Shown piece after piece: positions 1 to 11,187 of a stretch of 64,000 bases of DNA. The DNA lies in NCBI RefSeq assembly GCF_000340215.1, contig NW_006921533.1:3770273-3834272 (forward strand), given 5' to 3'. The DNA comes from Pseudocercospora fijiensis CIRAD86. Lineage: Eukaryota > Ascomycota > Dothideomycetes > Mycosphaerellales > Mycosphaerellaceae. Under the pieces are notes generated by a model, which did not search any database, was not told the DNA's origin, and saw nothing but the letters and a program-made list of their open reading frames with translations. A program made the translations under genes and the position numbers. Positions within the stretch are counted from its first letter, which is position 1, and each line of letters begins with the position of its first letter.

Positions 1-639
1 CTAGATAGGCCGTCTACCTCGCCGGGTTTGATTTTAATATGTTATACCGGCTAGGCGTAAGTAACCCTGCCGATAGCCTATCGAGGCGACCTAATTACGA
101 TAGCGAGACCTAACACATCAATTCTTTGTTTCTAACCCTATAGTATAAGATTACTATAGCCTGTATTATTAATAAGCAAGCGTAGGATAAGCGGACTTCC
201 GGACCCCGCGGCGATAACAAATACTATAGCAGAGTTGTCGTTCTTCTAGTATACGTTAAAAGAAAGGACGTAGATCGCTCGAGCTATAATAACTCGATTA
301 AAGACATTGCTATCTATAGTAATAGCCTATATAGCGACAGTACTATAGAAGAGGTTGTAGTAGTTCCGGCTGCTAGTGCTATTAGATGCATATAATACGT
401 ACCTCGTTCGACAGTATAGATACTATTAAATAACCTTGTAAATAGGGATAGTTAATCGTTTATAGATAAGCTGTTGCGTGCTTAGTAGAGGGACGCCTTT
501 GCTATCGAGCGTATTAATAAGCTTGTAAGTAGGCGGGCGACTCGATCTAGTAAGAGTAACAACAATTAGTCGATCGACGACAAAGGTTACTTAAAGTTTA
601 AGGGCAGGTATTATGTCCCCGCTAAACAATCGATTAGAT

Positions 640-2003
640 AAGAGCTTTTAAAGAGGCACTATAATAGTAAACTCGCTAGTTACTATAGTATAGAGAGGTC
701 GCACGAGTTACTATCGCGTATATACTACTAGCTAAATAGTAAGCGGCATATAAAGGAGTATATACAGACCTATATAGTATGCTAGCGAGTTAAAGCACTA
801 AAGCACTTACTATTTAGCGAGTTGTCTTTACTCCCTGTTCTAAAGAAGCCTTTTGTAGAGCTTATAATAGACTTTATTATAGGTCTTCCCCCTACTAAGC
901 GAAGAGGAAGCAAAGACGTCTTTAACGCTATACTAGTTATTATAGACCGATTTACTAAGGGTGCTCGTTACATTCCTACTCGAAAGGATTAGACTGCTAT
1001 TAATATAGCTAAAGCCCTATAGAACAACATCTTCTATAGCTATTAGGGGACCCCTAAGGGGATAGTCTCCGATAGGGGCTCGATATTTATATCGTACTAT
1101 TAAAGCGAATTATGCCTATAGCTAAGACTAAAGCATCGGCTATTAATAGCCTTCTATCTATAGACTAACGGTTAGATAGAGAGGCAAAATGCTACGCTAT
1201 AGTAGTACCTACGTAGCTATATTAATAAAGACTCTAATAGATAGGTTGACCTTCTATAACTAGCCGAATTCGTATATAACAATAGTGTGCATTTATTAAC
1301 CAAGGTCTCACCCTATATAGCTATAATAGGCTAGAACGCTGCTATACTACAAGACCCCCTATCGCTCGAGGCCGAGCGTAAGGAAAGGGAAGCGCGTTAA
1401 GTACCCGAAACACTAGCGGCTATTAAGAGGGTTTAGAAGATGCGGGAAATCTATGCTAAGATAGCCGAGAAGTTAATAAAGGCTTAAGAGTACTAAAAGA
1501 CCTACTACGACAAGCACTATACGCTAAGGACCTTTAAACAAGGCGATATAGTTATACTAAGCACTAAGAACCTCCGCATCCGCAAGCACCTATTACCTAA
1601 CGGCAAAATAAGGCCTAAGCTCGCACTAAGATACATTAGTCTATTCCGTATTCGAGAAGTTAAGGGCTCCTCCGCATAGGCCTATTAGTTGTAGCTTCCT
1701 CCTTATTATACTATCTATAATACCTTCTATATATCCCTCCTTAAGCTATATTACCTACGCGAGGGGGATAAAGCCCCTGCTAAATATAAAGATATACTAG
1801 CGGATAGTAAAGAGCTGTAGTCTATAGAACGTATTCTAAAGCACTAGACTAGGCAAGGCAAGAAGGAGTACCTATTAAGATAGCAAGGCTATTTACCTAA
1901 ATAGGACTTATAGGAAGCTAAAGGTTCCTTTAAGGATATAACTAAGTTGTTAGATAAGTATTAGACTAGTATAAAGAACAAGAAGAAGGCTAAGGGCCTA
2001 TAA
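640..2003 (+). pseudogene. Integrase core and chromodomain of Ty3/gypsy pol, RIP-inactivated
   Basis: Read on the plus strand, with RIP stops ignored, this segment shows the gypsy integrase landmarks in order: an IDFIIGLP-like stretch near 865-890, DRFTKGARYIPTRK near 945-985, SDRGSIF near 1070-1090, and TNGxIERQN near 1165-1190. Further on, near 1795-1975, comes IERILKHxTRQGKKEYLLRxQGY, which matches the chromodomain of chromoviruses. Many expected Gln and Trp codons read TAG or TAA, as CpA-to-TpA or TpG-to-TpA change would produce. A chromodomain would target integration to marked chromatin in an intact element (family knowledge). This copy cannot make protein. Confidence 0.8.
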
Positions 2004-3172
2004 TGTTACCTAGGAACAATGCTACCCCCGGGGTGCTATTAGCTAACTAATTAGAGGCAAGTAATTGTTAGCAACAAAGGACAATAAGACTATACTACTA
2101 TAGAATCTACCTCTTTACTAGCGTACCCTATAAGACCCTTCTCTTAGCGCCCCTCTTGTTCCTCTATTCTATCGAGGCCCTAAGGCCTAAGCGATCGATA
2201 AGGGCGATACGCGCGCGCGTACGAATAACGGTAAGGAAGATAATAGCGTCGCGCTACGAGCTAGCGAAGGACGGCGCGGCCGGCGCGGCTATATTAGTAA
2301 CAGTGTTACGGGGTGTGTTACTATTCGAGAAAAGAAGGACACCGCTATGTTAGTAACGGTATTACTAATATTGTTGTTAGTTAAAGAAGGAAACCGGAAG
2401 CAAGGTAAAGTTAGCGCTAAGACGGCTAGCGCCGCTATTGTTAATATTACCTAGTCGCTACTGTTATTAACCTTACCTACGTTAAAACTTTAAGGTACCT
2501 TTAATTAAAACTTTAATTAAACTTTGAGGCTAAGTTAAAACTTTAAGCCGCTTAAAAGATTAAGTAGACTAATAGACTAACTAACTAAGGGCAAAACTAT
2601 AGAGCTAAGCTAGCTAGGATCGATCTTGCGGACAATAGGTTACTCCTCGATCTTTCTAACCTTTTAAGCGAGGCGAACCTTAACTACTGTACTTATAATA
2701 GCCTTTACCTATAGAAACTAGACGAGCTGTGTTTTTTCTGAAAAGTAAATAATAGCCCTCGTAATAATAAGAACAAACCCTCGGAAGCGGACAACCCTCG
2801 GAAGCGGACATTACTAGGTCTTTTAAGAGTAGACGCAAAGAACTCGATACGACATTACTTAGAACGGAGGCAGTGCTACAATATCCCGTATACCTACCTA
2901 TTATAGTAGGGAAGGTGCGCTCGTATTATAATTAGTCGATAGTCCTCAATTCTTATAGCTTTATATCCCTTTACTTTATTGTATATAAGGATAGCGTAGT
3001 TAGAGTTAGACATTATATTAGAAGGTAAGGTTTAATATAGTTATATAATTAGGTAGTTAAGTGTTCAATTCAGCGCGGACTAAGTAGCTTATTAGACTTG
3101 CTAAGTTAGCGGCAATAGAGGTCGTAGAACATAGATAGGCTACGAGGGCGCGGCCTTTAGAAGGGAAGCGTA

Positions 3173-3368
3173 TATTAGGGCTAAAGAGGCTATACGTGAT
3201 TGGCATGTGACTAGGCTAAGTAAAGCTAGGGTCTTAGTGCCTTAGGCAGGGCTTGGCGCTTAGCAATAGGCTAACTTGCCTGCCCTCCTCCCTCTCCTCC
3301 TAGCTCCTTATCGAATACTACCTATACCTACTACTACCCTATCTACCTGCTAACAGACCCTTCTTATA
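3173..3368 (+). repeat. 3' LTR of the left gypsy copy (196 bp)
   Basis: This is the reverse complement of the LTRs at 44969-45164 and 51879-52074, with the same length. It begins TATTAGGG (TG changed to TA) and ends CTTATA (CA changed to TA), so both canonical TG...CA ends have been altered in the RIP direction. Confidence 0.9.
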
Positions 3369-4199
3369 TATAGGTATAAGGAGCTATACTTAAAGAGGTA
3401 CTGTCGCCTATGTTTAATATACTAAGAATACTAGCTAAAGGCCGTAGCTTAAGACGTAGAATTAGGTCGCTATTCGAGTTTTTAAGTGTCTCTATTATTA
3501 GCGCCGCTAGCGAGGCTCCGAGCATACTAAGTCCTGCTAGGTTTGTAAGCGCCGGAAGCGACTTAAACGCCGTAATAAGCGCTATAGTAAAGGAAGTTAA
3601 GCTAAAGATAGTATATTAAATAGATGCTATCTAGTCTAGTATCTAGGCCCTATAGGCGACGATAACCGCTTCGTTACTATTAAGGCCGTTACTATTGTCT
3701 TAAATAGAGCTTCCTTCTAATAATATCGTTATAGGTAGTTAAACGGACCCGATAGACAATAATAACGATAGCGACGGCTTCGTAGACTTTAATACCCTCG
3801 ACGATAAGGTATTCTCGTAGATAATTTAATATATTAGTATTAGGGTTAGGTTTAGAGTTAGGGTAAAGCAGTTATAGTCCTTCTTATTGTTATAAATATT
3901 GTAATTACTTAGTTAATATCCTCTTTTATAATTGCCTATTCGAAATCGTACTCTAGTTCGGTACGAGAGCGCTAAGAGCGTCGTTTTCTATATAAATCGC
4001 AGGGTTTAAGCTCGGTCGATAAATCCGGTTTCGATTACTAGCAGCGCGAGGTAAAATAGGGCAGGTATAGTAGTATATAGCTCGAAGCGACGCGGAAAGC
4101 CGAGTAGTATCGCTTAGTAAGCGGGCTCCGACAATCTTCGACTCGCTACGTAATAACGCATTACTCGTTTTTATTTATTTTTAGACGATAGTATACGCC
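3369..4199. other. AT-rich repeat-derived DNA, no gene
   Basis: RIP-like sequence between the gypsy LTR and the Harbinger transposase relic. A 62-codon open stretch lies near 3410-3619 but resembles no family I know. At 3840-3866 there is a short degenerate TTAGGG-like run, too short to call telomeric. The left end of the Harbinger element probably lies here, but I could not identify it. Confidence 0.5.
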
Positions 4200-5830
4200 G
4201 TATACTAAAGATTATAGCGTATACGAGAAGGTTTAAAAATAGTAATATTATTATTATATTTAGAGTCGCAAAGCATCGGTCGCGCTATACTATACGCTAG
4301 TGCGGATATACCCGTATCTAGCTATTTCCTAACCTACGACTTCTTCTACCTGTTTCTATATTCCTCTATTATATTAATAACCTTAATCTTATTAGTCTCG
4401 TGCGTTAGTATATCCGTACGACTATATCTAAACGAAGCGCCGCTATTAAATACCTCGTCGCCTGCTTAAAAGCCCGCTCTAAAGTGCCTACTATAGCGTA
4501 GAAGGTTACCGTTAGCTAGTTAAGCTAGATAAGGTACAGGTAGTAGATTAGCTAGGTATTCTCGTATACTCGGAGGCCGTATACCGTATAATCGACTAAT
4601 CTTATTACTATAATAGCAGGTTAGGCAATTAGTAAGCAAAGTAGCTACTATATACATCGCTCTAACCGGCATTAACTCGACTCGCAATCTATAGAAATAC
4701 TTTATTATCTCGAAGTTATTTACTACCTTAGTAAAGCCCTATTCTACCGCCTAACGTATAGCACTTATCTCCTTTGCCGCCGTAGCCTTACTCGCATTTC
4801 GAAACTCGCTATTTGTAGTTTTCTAGCTTCCTATAACACTATCGACTATATTATATGCTTAGTTACTATATAAGAATACTCGCTCTTCGAAGGGCCGAGG
4901 TAGCTATCTAGGCGGCTCGAAATACGACTTCTATACCTTATTAAATCCGCTCTCTAGTATTAGCGTTATATTATCGTAGGAGCTAGGTGCTAGACTATAT
5001 AGCAATATTATGCTATCTAGAAGGACAATACCTTAATACTTAAGGCTATAGAAGTGCTTATAGCTATTATAGAATAGCCGCTAGTTATAAGTCGGTCTAT
5101 AGTACTTCCGTAAGGTACTATTAATATAACTAAATACGTACTTAATATCGATTAATCTAGCGATAGTAACGGCTATCTACTATAGGTATTCTTTACTTAA
5201 TCGATTGAAGTCCTATACTAATCGACCCTTCTAGCGCCTTACTAATTAAGTATAAGCAGTATTAAATACGATAGATACCTAACCCTTACTACGACTAAAT
5301 ATCTAGTATAGGTTGCGCTAATAGCCTAGATTTAAGAGCCTTCTATATACTATATATAGCACTATTGTTAGATCGTACCGTATACGGTTTAGCAGTTTAA
5401 TAGACCTAATATCTAGCAATTTAGTTAATTCTAGCACCTATTACTTAGTAAAGCGGAAGTTACCTTAGAAGTTAGTATTAGAGTATGTTTCTAGTAACTA
5501 CTGCTTATCCTTTAGATACTTTCGCGGCTCTTTATATAGCCTATTATTGCGAGCCTGTCTATGCTAGTATTTACGCTTAGTCTTATTATCTCGGCGAATA
5601 GCTAGATCTAGTAGATTGTCTACCTTAGAAGCTAATATAGCCGCCGTAGTTACTAATATTCTACTATAAATAGCCGCTATATCTTCTTCGAGTTTACTAT
5701 CCGTCGAGAAGCCGTCCGAGTCGTACTACGCTATAGTATACTATCGCAATTAACGTCTATTCTATAGTGCTAATTATAGTAAGGTCTACGACCCCGGTCG
5801 CTTCTTAGCACCTCCTTTGCTTACTAAGCA
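4200..5830 (-). pseudogene. PIF/Harbinger-type transposase (DDE_Tnp_4-like), RIP-inactivated
   Basis: On the minus strand the frame, read through TAG/TAA codons, resembles the Harbinger-type DDE nuclease. Key parts are INSTLRKYYRPTYNQRLFY (about 5070-5130), LKYQGIVLLDS (about 5015-5050), LESGFNKV with a PRPFEERVFLYSN stretch (about 4870-4960), AVEWGFTKVVNNFEIIKYF (about 4690-4760) and LLTNCLTCYY (about 4610-4650). Family members have an IDGT motif at the first catalytic aspartate. Here it reads INST, with D to N and G to S, as RIP would give. The later aspartate context is also altered. Terminal inverted repeats and the 3-bp target duplication were not found. The family call is firm; the element's edges are not. 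Confidence 0.75.
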
Positions 5831-6082
5831 ATCGTTCAGTGGACGCTACTAAAACCTACTGCTAAACCTCAAATTAGCCGTTATTCTGGTTATTCACCTT
5901 CCGCCGCTAAAACGACGCTATTCGCGGCTTCTTACATATGAGAAACGGCCGGAAACCTACTGCTAAAGGTGCCTATTCCCGTGTCTTACTTTCTGATCTT
6001 CTCGTCTGGAATCCCACTGACTCCTGCGCTTTCAATGGCGTCAAAACACTGATTTGGCACGCTTCACAGACGCTTTTTGACG

Positions 6083-6955
6083 ATGACGACTTCTAATGTA
6101 TCGTGCAAATTGCTCGCTCTGCCTCGTGAGCTCAGAGACCTGATCTATCTCAACGTTATCGAGCAAAGGTTCGAGAGGCCAACAAAGACATGTCGAACCA
6201 TACCTCCTCCAGGCACAGACGGACAGCTCTACCTCTGGACTGAAGAATGTACGTGGCAACGGCTGGGTTTAGTCGCGACATGCAAGCAAATCAGGGGAGA
6301 GACTCTGCAATTGACCAAGCACCTTGCTCGAAGTCATAGAATACGCTTCGAGCTTGATATCCTCGCAAAAGGCTATATCTACACTCCAAAGTGGACTCTC
6401 CTGAACTATAGTCTGCAGCCGGGCTCGCCTCTCGATTTGCATGTCAATCTACGCATTCTCAGCACAGAGGCGTTTCGGCGCAACGGCGGCTGGCCACGAC
6501 AACCAGGCCATGCATTTCGAACACTACTCAACTTCCTATCTCGCTTCATCTTCAATGGCCCCAGTTTCTTGCATCATGACCCGGCCTTCTCGACCCCAGG
6601 CCCACACTATATTCACAAGCTGTCACTTCGAATAACGTTCCAGGACGATTATACTAGGGCCACGCATGCTGAAACTGTGCACGAGATTTTTCGAATGATG
6701 AAAGCGCTTTCCATGCTGGACACTGTGACACAGTATATTGGGAACCTAGTAGTGACCGCGGACTGGACTGTTCGAGGCGAAGATTTCCATCGTGAGAGAA
6801 CATGGAATCTGAGTACTGCATGTCACGATGCAGATGGCATGCTCGACGAGGACGAATGGGCTTCCGCGGGTTTCCTGTTTGGTAAAGCGTGGGCGAGAAA
6901 GTACCGCTGGACGGGCGATAAATCGAAGACGCATCTGCTTCATGACTATAATTGA
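6083..6955 (+). CDS. 2EXR/F-box-like domain protein
   Basis: Single-exon gene of 290 residues. The first ATG in frame is at 6083. Near the N-terminus, residues about 10-24 read LLALPRELRDLIYLNVIEQ, the leucine/proline-rich motif that opens many short F-box-like or '2EXR' proteins in Pezizomycotina. It is followed by a Trp-containing segment and LVATCKQIRGET, also usual in that family. The rest has no catalytic motif I can see. Such proteins are expanded and mostly uncharacterised in Dothideomycetes; some may act as substrate adaptors for SCF ubiquitin ligases, but that is not shown here. It is the first intact gene after the left repeat block. Confidence 0.65.
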   Translation: MTTSNVSCKLLALPRELRDLIYLNVIEQRFERPTKTCRTIPPPGTDGQLYLWTEECTWQRLGLVATCKQIRGETLQLTKHLARSHRIRFELDILAKGYIYTPKWTLLNYSLQPGSPLDLHVNLRILSTEAFRRNGGWPRQPGHAFRTLLNFLSRFIFNGPSFLHHDPAFSTPGPHYIHKLSLRITFQDDYTRATHAETVHEIFRMMKALSMLDTVTQYIGNLVVTADWTVRGEDFHRERTWNLSTACHDADGMLDEDEWASAGFLFGKAWARKYRWTGDKSKTHLLHDYN

Positions 6956-7590
6956 TCGCTTTGAATGGGCAAGCCGTGCTTTATGATGCGATTGTGCAAT
7001 GTGTAAAGGGGGTTCGGAGTAGGGTTGGCAGGGAAGACTATAAGACCAAATCAGTACTTGGAGTTGAACATACAGAAAGGGGATCATGATCAAGATGTGG
7101 TAATTTAGGGACCGAATTTGTATCGGGTCATGCTGTATCAAAGCCACACTATACTGCCTGCTGATGCATGTTGCTGGACGCTCAAATTGCCAATCCGCCG
7201 TCTCATCATAATCTGTACGTACCGTTCGTCAGAACGACCTCCTCGCATGTCAGTTGCGGCTTGCGCAGCAGAGTATTCCGGCTATATTGCGGGCTCGCAG
7301 GCCCAGTCTCTCCTCTCACATGTACCCAGCTCCGCAGATGCAGATACAGGTGACAATACACTGTATCTGTAAGCCTAGAGCCCTGCAAAGCGGCACTGAC
7401 TGCGATTCAATAGGAAAACCGATCCTTTTGACATATGGCCATGGCATTCCTGATCGCTACTCCTGGCACATTGCCAGTACCTTGTTCGTAAGTTCTCAGG
7501 TGCGAGTCCGCTGGATCGCTGGTCTGGTTCCCTGCCTTCTTTTGCCCATGCGTTTTCGAAATCGCTTAATTTCTGTTTCCACCATTCTTC
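6956..7590. other. Intergenic, no gene seen
   Basis: Convergent space between the 2EXR/F-box-like gene and the PHO80-like gene. Several short open frames overlap one another on both strands, but none shows a recognisable family, signal peptide or splice pattern. Probably 3' untranslated sequence of both neighbours. Confidence 0.5.
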
Positions 7591-8835
7591 TCACGTGACG
7601 TCCATGTTCTCGTCTTCCCGCTTTGCAAGTTTGGGGCTGGAGCTAGAAGCGGCCTCCTCGCTTTCGGCCAAACTACTGGTGTCAGAGGAAGCGCTACCCG
7701 CCTCGATTTCATAGCCATCCGCACGGTCTACCAAGCTCGAATAGTACTCCTCCAAGACCTCTGGTTTCGGCACAATCTTCCACTGCACTCTTTGCAAAAG
7801 TTCCAGTTCGAGAGTCGCCAGTTCCGACACGGGAATGCCTCCTATCCGTGCATAAGTAGGGTTAGTCCAAAAAGAATCACTGAGCCCCTTCGCTGCTACG
7901 GTTGCCGCCGTGATAAGAAAACGGTGGACCGTGAGGCTGTTAATGGTGAAAGCTGGGTATAATGTGCACAATCGATCAATATAGTACACCATACTGAGTA
8001 ATATCGGCGGTGAAAGTGTTGCATGTTGAATTAAGCGCTGGAGGTAGTCAGACACGCTTATACCTGGTGGTGCCCGGGAATGAAATCTAGTCAATCGTCC
8101 GTCGCGCAAGGGTATTCTGTCGTTGATCCGGATGAGCTCCATGAGCATATTAGAAATGAGCACACCCAAGTCTTTAGGGCTGCAGGTCTCGTACTTCAGC
8201 GGCATGATCTTTGAGCTTCCGGGTACTGCTTTGGATCTCTTGGGCGCGGCTGAGTGTCCATGAGTCGAGCGGGCCTCCTGAAGCTCGGGGTCTGTGTTTG
8301 AGGGTGTACTTGCGCTGCCAACAACGCGAGATCGTTCGTCTCTAACTCCCGGCTCGTTGGGCTGAGCAGAATGTGGCGCGCCAGAGGAGGCGCTGGCGCC
8401 GCTCATGGGCTCGGGAGACGAGTCCGGCGGCGGAGCAGCCTCTTTGCGCTTCCTCGTGACGGTGACGGTGGCAGTAGAGGGTGGATTACTGCTGCTGCCG
8501 CTGGCCGCCGTCCTGCTCCCCACCGGCCTGTCCACAGCCGCTGCAGCCACCTTTGCTGTTGGTGGGAACCCGTCCGGCGAGTACTGGGTGCCAGCATCCA
8601 CGTAGCCCGCTCCACTGCCCGCTACCGGCTCACTTTCGAGGAAAGACTTGTGTGGCTGTTGAGGCGCGGAGGATGTGGCCGGTGCATTGAACGGGCGAGA
8701 GTATGAGGCTCTTGGTGAGACACGATTGGCGGCCGGAGAGCGGTGAGCAGGCACGAATGCACGGGGACTGCTGTGGTGGAAGGAGGAGCGCGGAGACAGA
8801 GACGGTGACGAAGTCAAGGCACCTGCTGTAGACAT
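7591..8835 (-). CDS. PHO80: PHO80/PREG-type cyclin of the Pho85 kinase
   Basis: Single-exon gene of 414 residues starting at the ATG at 8835. The first ~200 residues are Ser/Pro/Ala-rich and probably disordered. From about residue 210 the protein follows the fungal PHO80/PREG/PhoB cyclin closely: a KDLGVLISNMLMELIRIND helix, TRFHSRAPPGISVSDYLQRL, LSMVYYIDRLCTLYP, and the signature HRFLITAATVAAKGLSDSFW. In yeast and Neurospora this cyclin with Pho85/PGOV phosphorylates the bHLH activator Pho4/NUC-1 and keeps phosphate-acquisition genes off when phosphate is plentiful (established). The C-terminal acidic/serine tail is of unknown role. Two CACGTG boxes lie 215 and 349 bp upstream of the ATG. 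Other Pcl-type cyclins are less likely given the signature. Confidence 0.9.
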   Translation of the reverse strand: MSTAGALTSSPSLSPRSSFHHSSPRAFVPAHRSPAANRVSPRASYSRPFNAPATSSAPQQPHKSFLESEPVAGSGAGYVDAGTQYSPDGFPPTAKVAAAAVDRPVGSRTAASGSSSNPPSTATVTVTRKRKEAAPPPDSSPEPMSGASASSGAPHSAQPNEPGVRDERSRVVGSASTPSNTDPELQEARSTHGHSAAPKRSKAVPGSSKIMPLKYETCSPKDLGVLISNMLMELIRINDRIPLRDGRLTRFHSRAPPGISVSDYLQRLIQHATLSPPILLSMVYYIDRLCTLYPAFTINSLTVHRFLITAATVAAKGLSDSFWTNPTYARIGGIPVSELATLELELLQRVQWKIVPKPEVLEEYYSSLVDRADGYEIEAGSASSDTSSLAESEEAASSSSPKLAKREDENMDVT

Positions 8836-9049
8836 TTCGTGTACAACAGCTTAACCCGGTCGCCTTGGTCAGGGTACGCGGAGCGCATGGTAATTCGAGG
8901 AGGAGCCACTGATTGGGCGGAGCTGGTGCGCGCGACAAGGGCAAGCAGGTCGATCTATAATAGTGATTATTGTACGCAGGCGAAAAGCGTGCGACGACCG
9001 TCCTTATACAACCTTGAAGTAGCGGCGCCAATTGACGCGTAAGGACAAG

Positions 9050-9189
9050 CACGTGGCACGCAGACGCCGGTCGGCTCGACCACAATGGGAGCCTTGGCGC
9101 CCGCCGCCGTTTCGTTCAGGCCGAAGTAAGGTGGTGCATGTTGAACACCACAGCATGGCCACGATGTCAGGATGGCGAGAGTCCACGTG
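9050..9189. promoter_or_regulatory. Two CACGTG E-boxes upstream of the PHO80-like gene
   Basis: CACGTG occurs at 9050-9055 and 9184-9189, in the 514-bp space (8836-9349) between the PHO80-like start and the end of the CCCH gene. CACGTG is the core site of bHLH factors such as Pho4/NUC-1 and CBF1 (established). Function here is inferred from placement only. The rest of this interval shows no gene. Confidence 0.35.
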
Positions 9190-9349
9190 AGAGAGACATA
9201 TATGATTGAGTGAAAAGTTCCCATTAATCAGCATTTGCTGCTGTGCCGCATCATCAACGACTGACTACGCTTCCCATGTGCAGGGTACTTGTGCACACCA
9301 GGGAGTGGAACGAACGGGCGTCGACTGCTTCTACCTTCAGAACCATCCA

Positions 9350-11187
9350 TTATGCGTCCATCAGCTCCAGATCCTGCTCTCTCAGCGTCTTCGCAACCGT
9401 CATGTCCATACCATGCATTTCCTTGGCAAACCGACAATTTACCCCATTTATGCAAGCAATGCCCTTCTGTGGGCCCTCTGTCTGCTTCGGATAAGGGCAA
9501 TGGTGGCCATAGATGCAGTCCAGCTCGAGACAGGCAGTGCCTTTCTTGCACACTGTCTCTCGGGCCACAACACGCAGCCACTTCCGATCTTCCGCTGATA
9601 AATTGAGATCATGGCGATGCGGGCAATTACGATTTCCAGCCTGATAGTGACAGCAACCGCGCCCAATGTAGTGTTGATTGCATAGCTTGATCTTCTTCAG
9701 ACTAAAGACCTTTTCGTGGTCGTATTCCATCTCCACATCAATTCGCTGGTCGTCCTTGTTGAGCAATACCGCAGGTCCTGTTGGTAAAGGTTCTGCCACC
9801 TTCTTGGTCAGATCCTTGTAAGGCAGGTGTGCGGAGCCCTTCGCGATATTAGCCCAACCTCCGCCGTTCGGGGTCGAAACAGATGGTGCGGCTTCAGACA
9901 ATGCAACGGAGCTCATAGAATTAGTTCGCGTGAGGTCGTTGCGAAGAGGTCCCAGAGCATCGCTAGCCAACGTCTTCGGGCTGAATGCTGGCGTTGTCGG
10001 CGCCGGTGTCTGGCTTGGTGGAGTGAACACCGCACTGTTCGGATTGAAGACGTTCAGGTTGTGCTTAGAGTCATGACGCAGTCGTGAGAAGTCTGCAGTA
10101 ACGAGGTCCACCGAGTTGACGACGATTTTTGAGTCGCGGAAAAGACCAGGAAACTTCTGCTGTTGATAGGGTAAAGTTCGAAGTTCTTTTTCGAATGGCA
10201 CGCCTTCCAGCAGCGTGACTTTTGCGACAGTGGCATCGTCGTGGGTGTATCTTTCAAGGTGCCGGGCGAAGCCATTGTCGTGACTGCAGCCGAAAAGGAT
10301 GTGTCGGCACTGGTAGTTGTGGACTTCGTGCTTGAAATTGGCGATAACCTTCCCATCGGCGCGGTCTTTACCGTATCCAACGTCGATAACGTCAAAGAGG
10401 TCGTCTCCGTACGTAAAGCCACGGAGGAAATCTTCGACAATGGTGACAGAGCTGACCAGACGTGCACGCACACAAGTCTGAGCAAGGCCGCTCACGTTCG
10501 TATACAAACGAGCGGCAATCCGGAGATCCTTCGGCATGCCATCGAGGCTGGCGAGATATTTGGCGGCCGCCGACTTCAGTTGGCGAGCAGCCTTCTTTCC
10601 ACCCTCTTCGCCGAGACGAAGGAGATCTGTATTGAAGATCATACTATCACCATCAATCAAGATCATGGCAAATGCGTCGCGCGTCTACGAGACAGTCAGC
10701 TCTGATAACATCTTCGAGCACAGCGCAAGCAGCAGTCACCCAATAACAGGATCATCGCCAGATCACGGGTTGTACTCACCAGAAGATCAAACAACTTATC
10801 GCAGTGTTCTCGCCACGCCGTAATTTCTTCGGTCTGGGAGTGGGTTGCCGACGCTGCTACCAGGCACTCACTTTCACGCTTGTACTCCTCGAACACTTGC
10901 GTGAGATGGCTGTATCGAGTGAGCACGTCTTCAAGCAGATTATTCTTGATGTTATCGGTATTCTTGAGGAAAGTGAAGCGGTCCCAGAGGCCTTGAACAT
11001 GTTCGCTTTGGCTTCCACCGACCGCCAAGCTGGCAGTATTTGCGGTCGCTCCGCTTGTCACGCGACTTGGCGCGGAATCGGTCGTCCAAATGCTGTTGGA
11101 GGCGCTGCGGCCAAGACCAGTCGCAGAAGTGGCAGAATTGGCCAACGAGGTAGAGCGGCGAGGAGTGCCGATCGGATCTTGCGCCAT
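9350..11187 (-). CDS. Tandem CCCH zinc-finger protein with NYN/PIN-like domain (DUF7923 type)
   Basis: Two exons, 11187-10780 and 10684-9350, give 580 residues. The 95-bp intron (10779-10685) has GTGAGT and TAG ends and joins LFDLL to TRDAFAMILIDGD in frame. Exon 1 encodes a Ser/Thr-rich head and a charged helical segment (about residues 60-130). Residues about 140-290 form a domain with ILIDGDSMIF (144-153), DVGYGKDRADGK (237-248) and HILFGCSHDNGF (264-275). Their acidic residues and spacing resemble NYN/PIN ribonuclease folds (my inference). The C-terminal third has at least two Cys/His fingers, near LCNQHYIGRGCC...CPHRH and CKKGTACLELDCIYGHH, plus a further Cys-rich piece. RNA binding is likely; nuclease activity is a hypothesis. 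Confidence 0.8.

Larger units (their letters stand above)
1..3368 (+). mobile_element. Ty3/gypsy chromovirus, 3' half, RIP-mutated
   Basis: The sequence from 1 to 3368 is nearly identical, in reverse complement, to 44969 to about 48350, the 3' part of a complete LTR retrotransposon in this window. The differences I compared are almost all C/T or G/A. The copy enters from the left edge in the polymerase region, passes through integrase and a chromodomain, and ends in a 196-bp LTR. A purine tract (AGAAGGGAAG, 3159-3168) lies just before the LTR and fits a polypurine primer. The 5' half lies outside the window, so the target duplication cannot be checked. Stop codons throughout make it inactive. 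Confidence 0.9.

Noticed and set aside
3840..3866. TTAGGG-like run as an interstitial telomere
   Set aside because: Only two or three imperfect units in AT-rich DNA; could be chance.
8967..9234. Short frame with a hydrophobic start upstream of PHO80
   Set aside because: Looks a little like a signal peptide but overlaps other frames and lies in the promoter; no family match.
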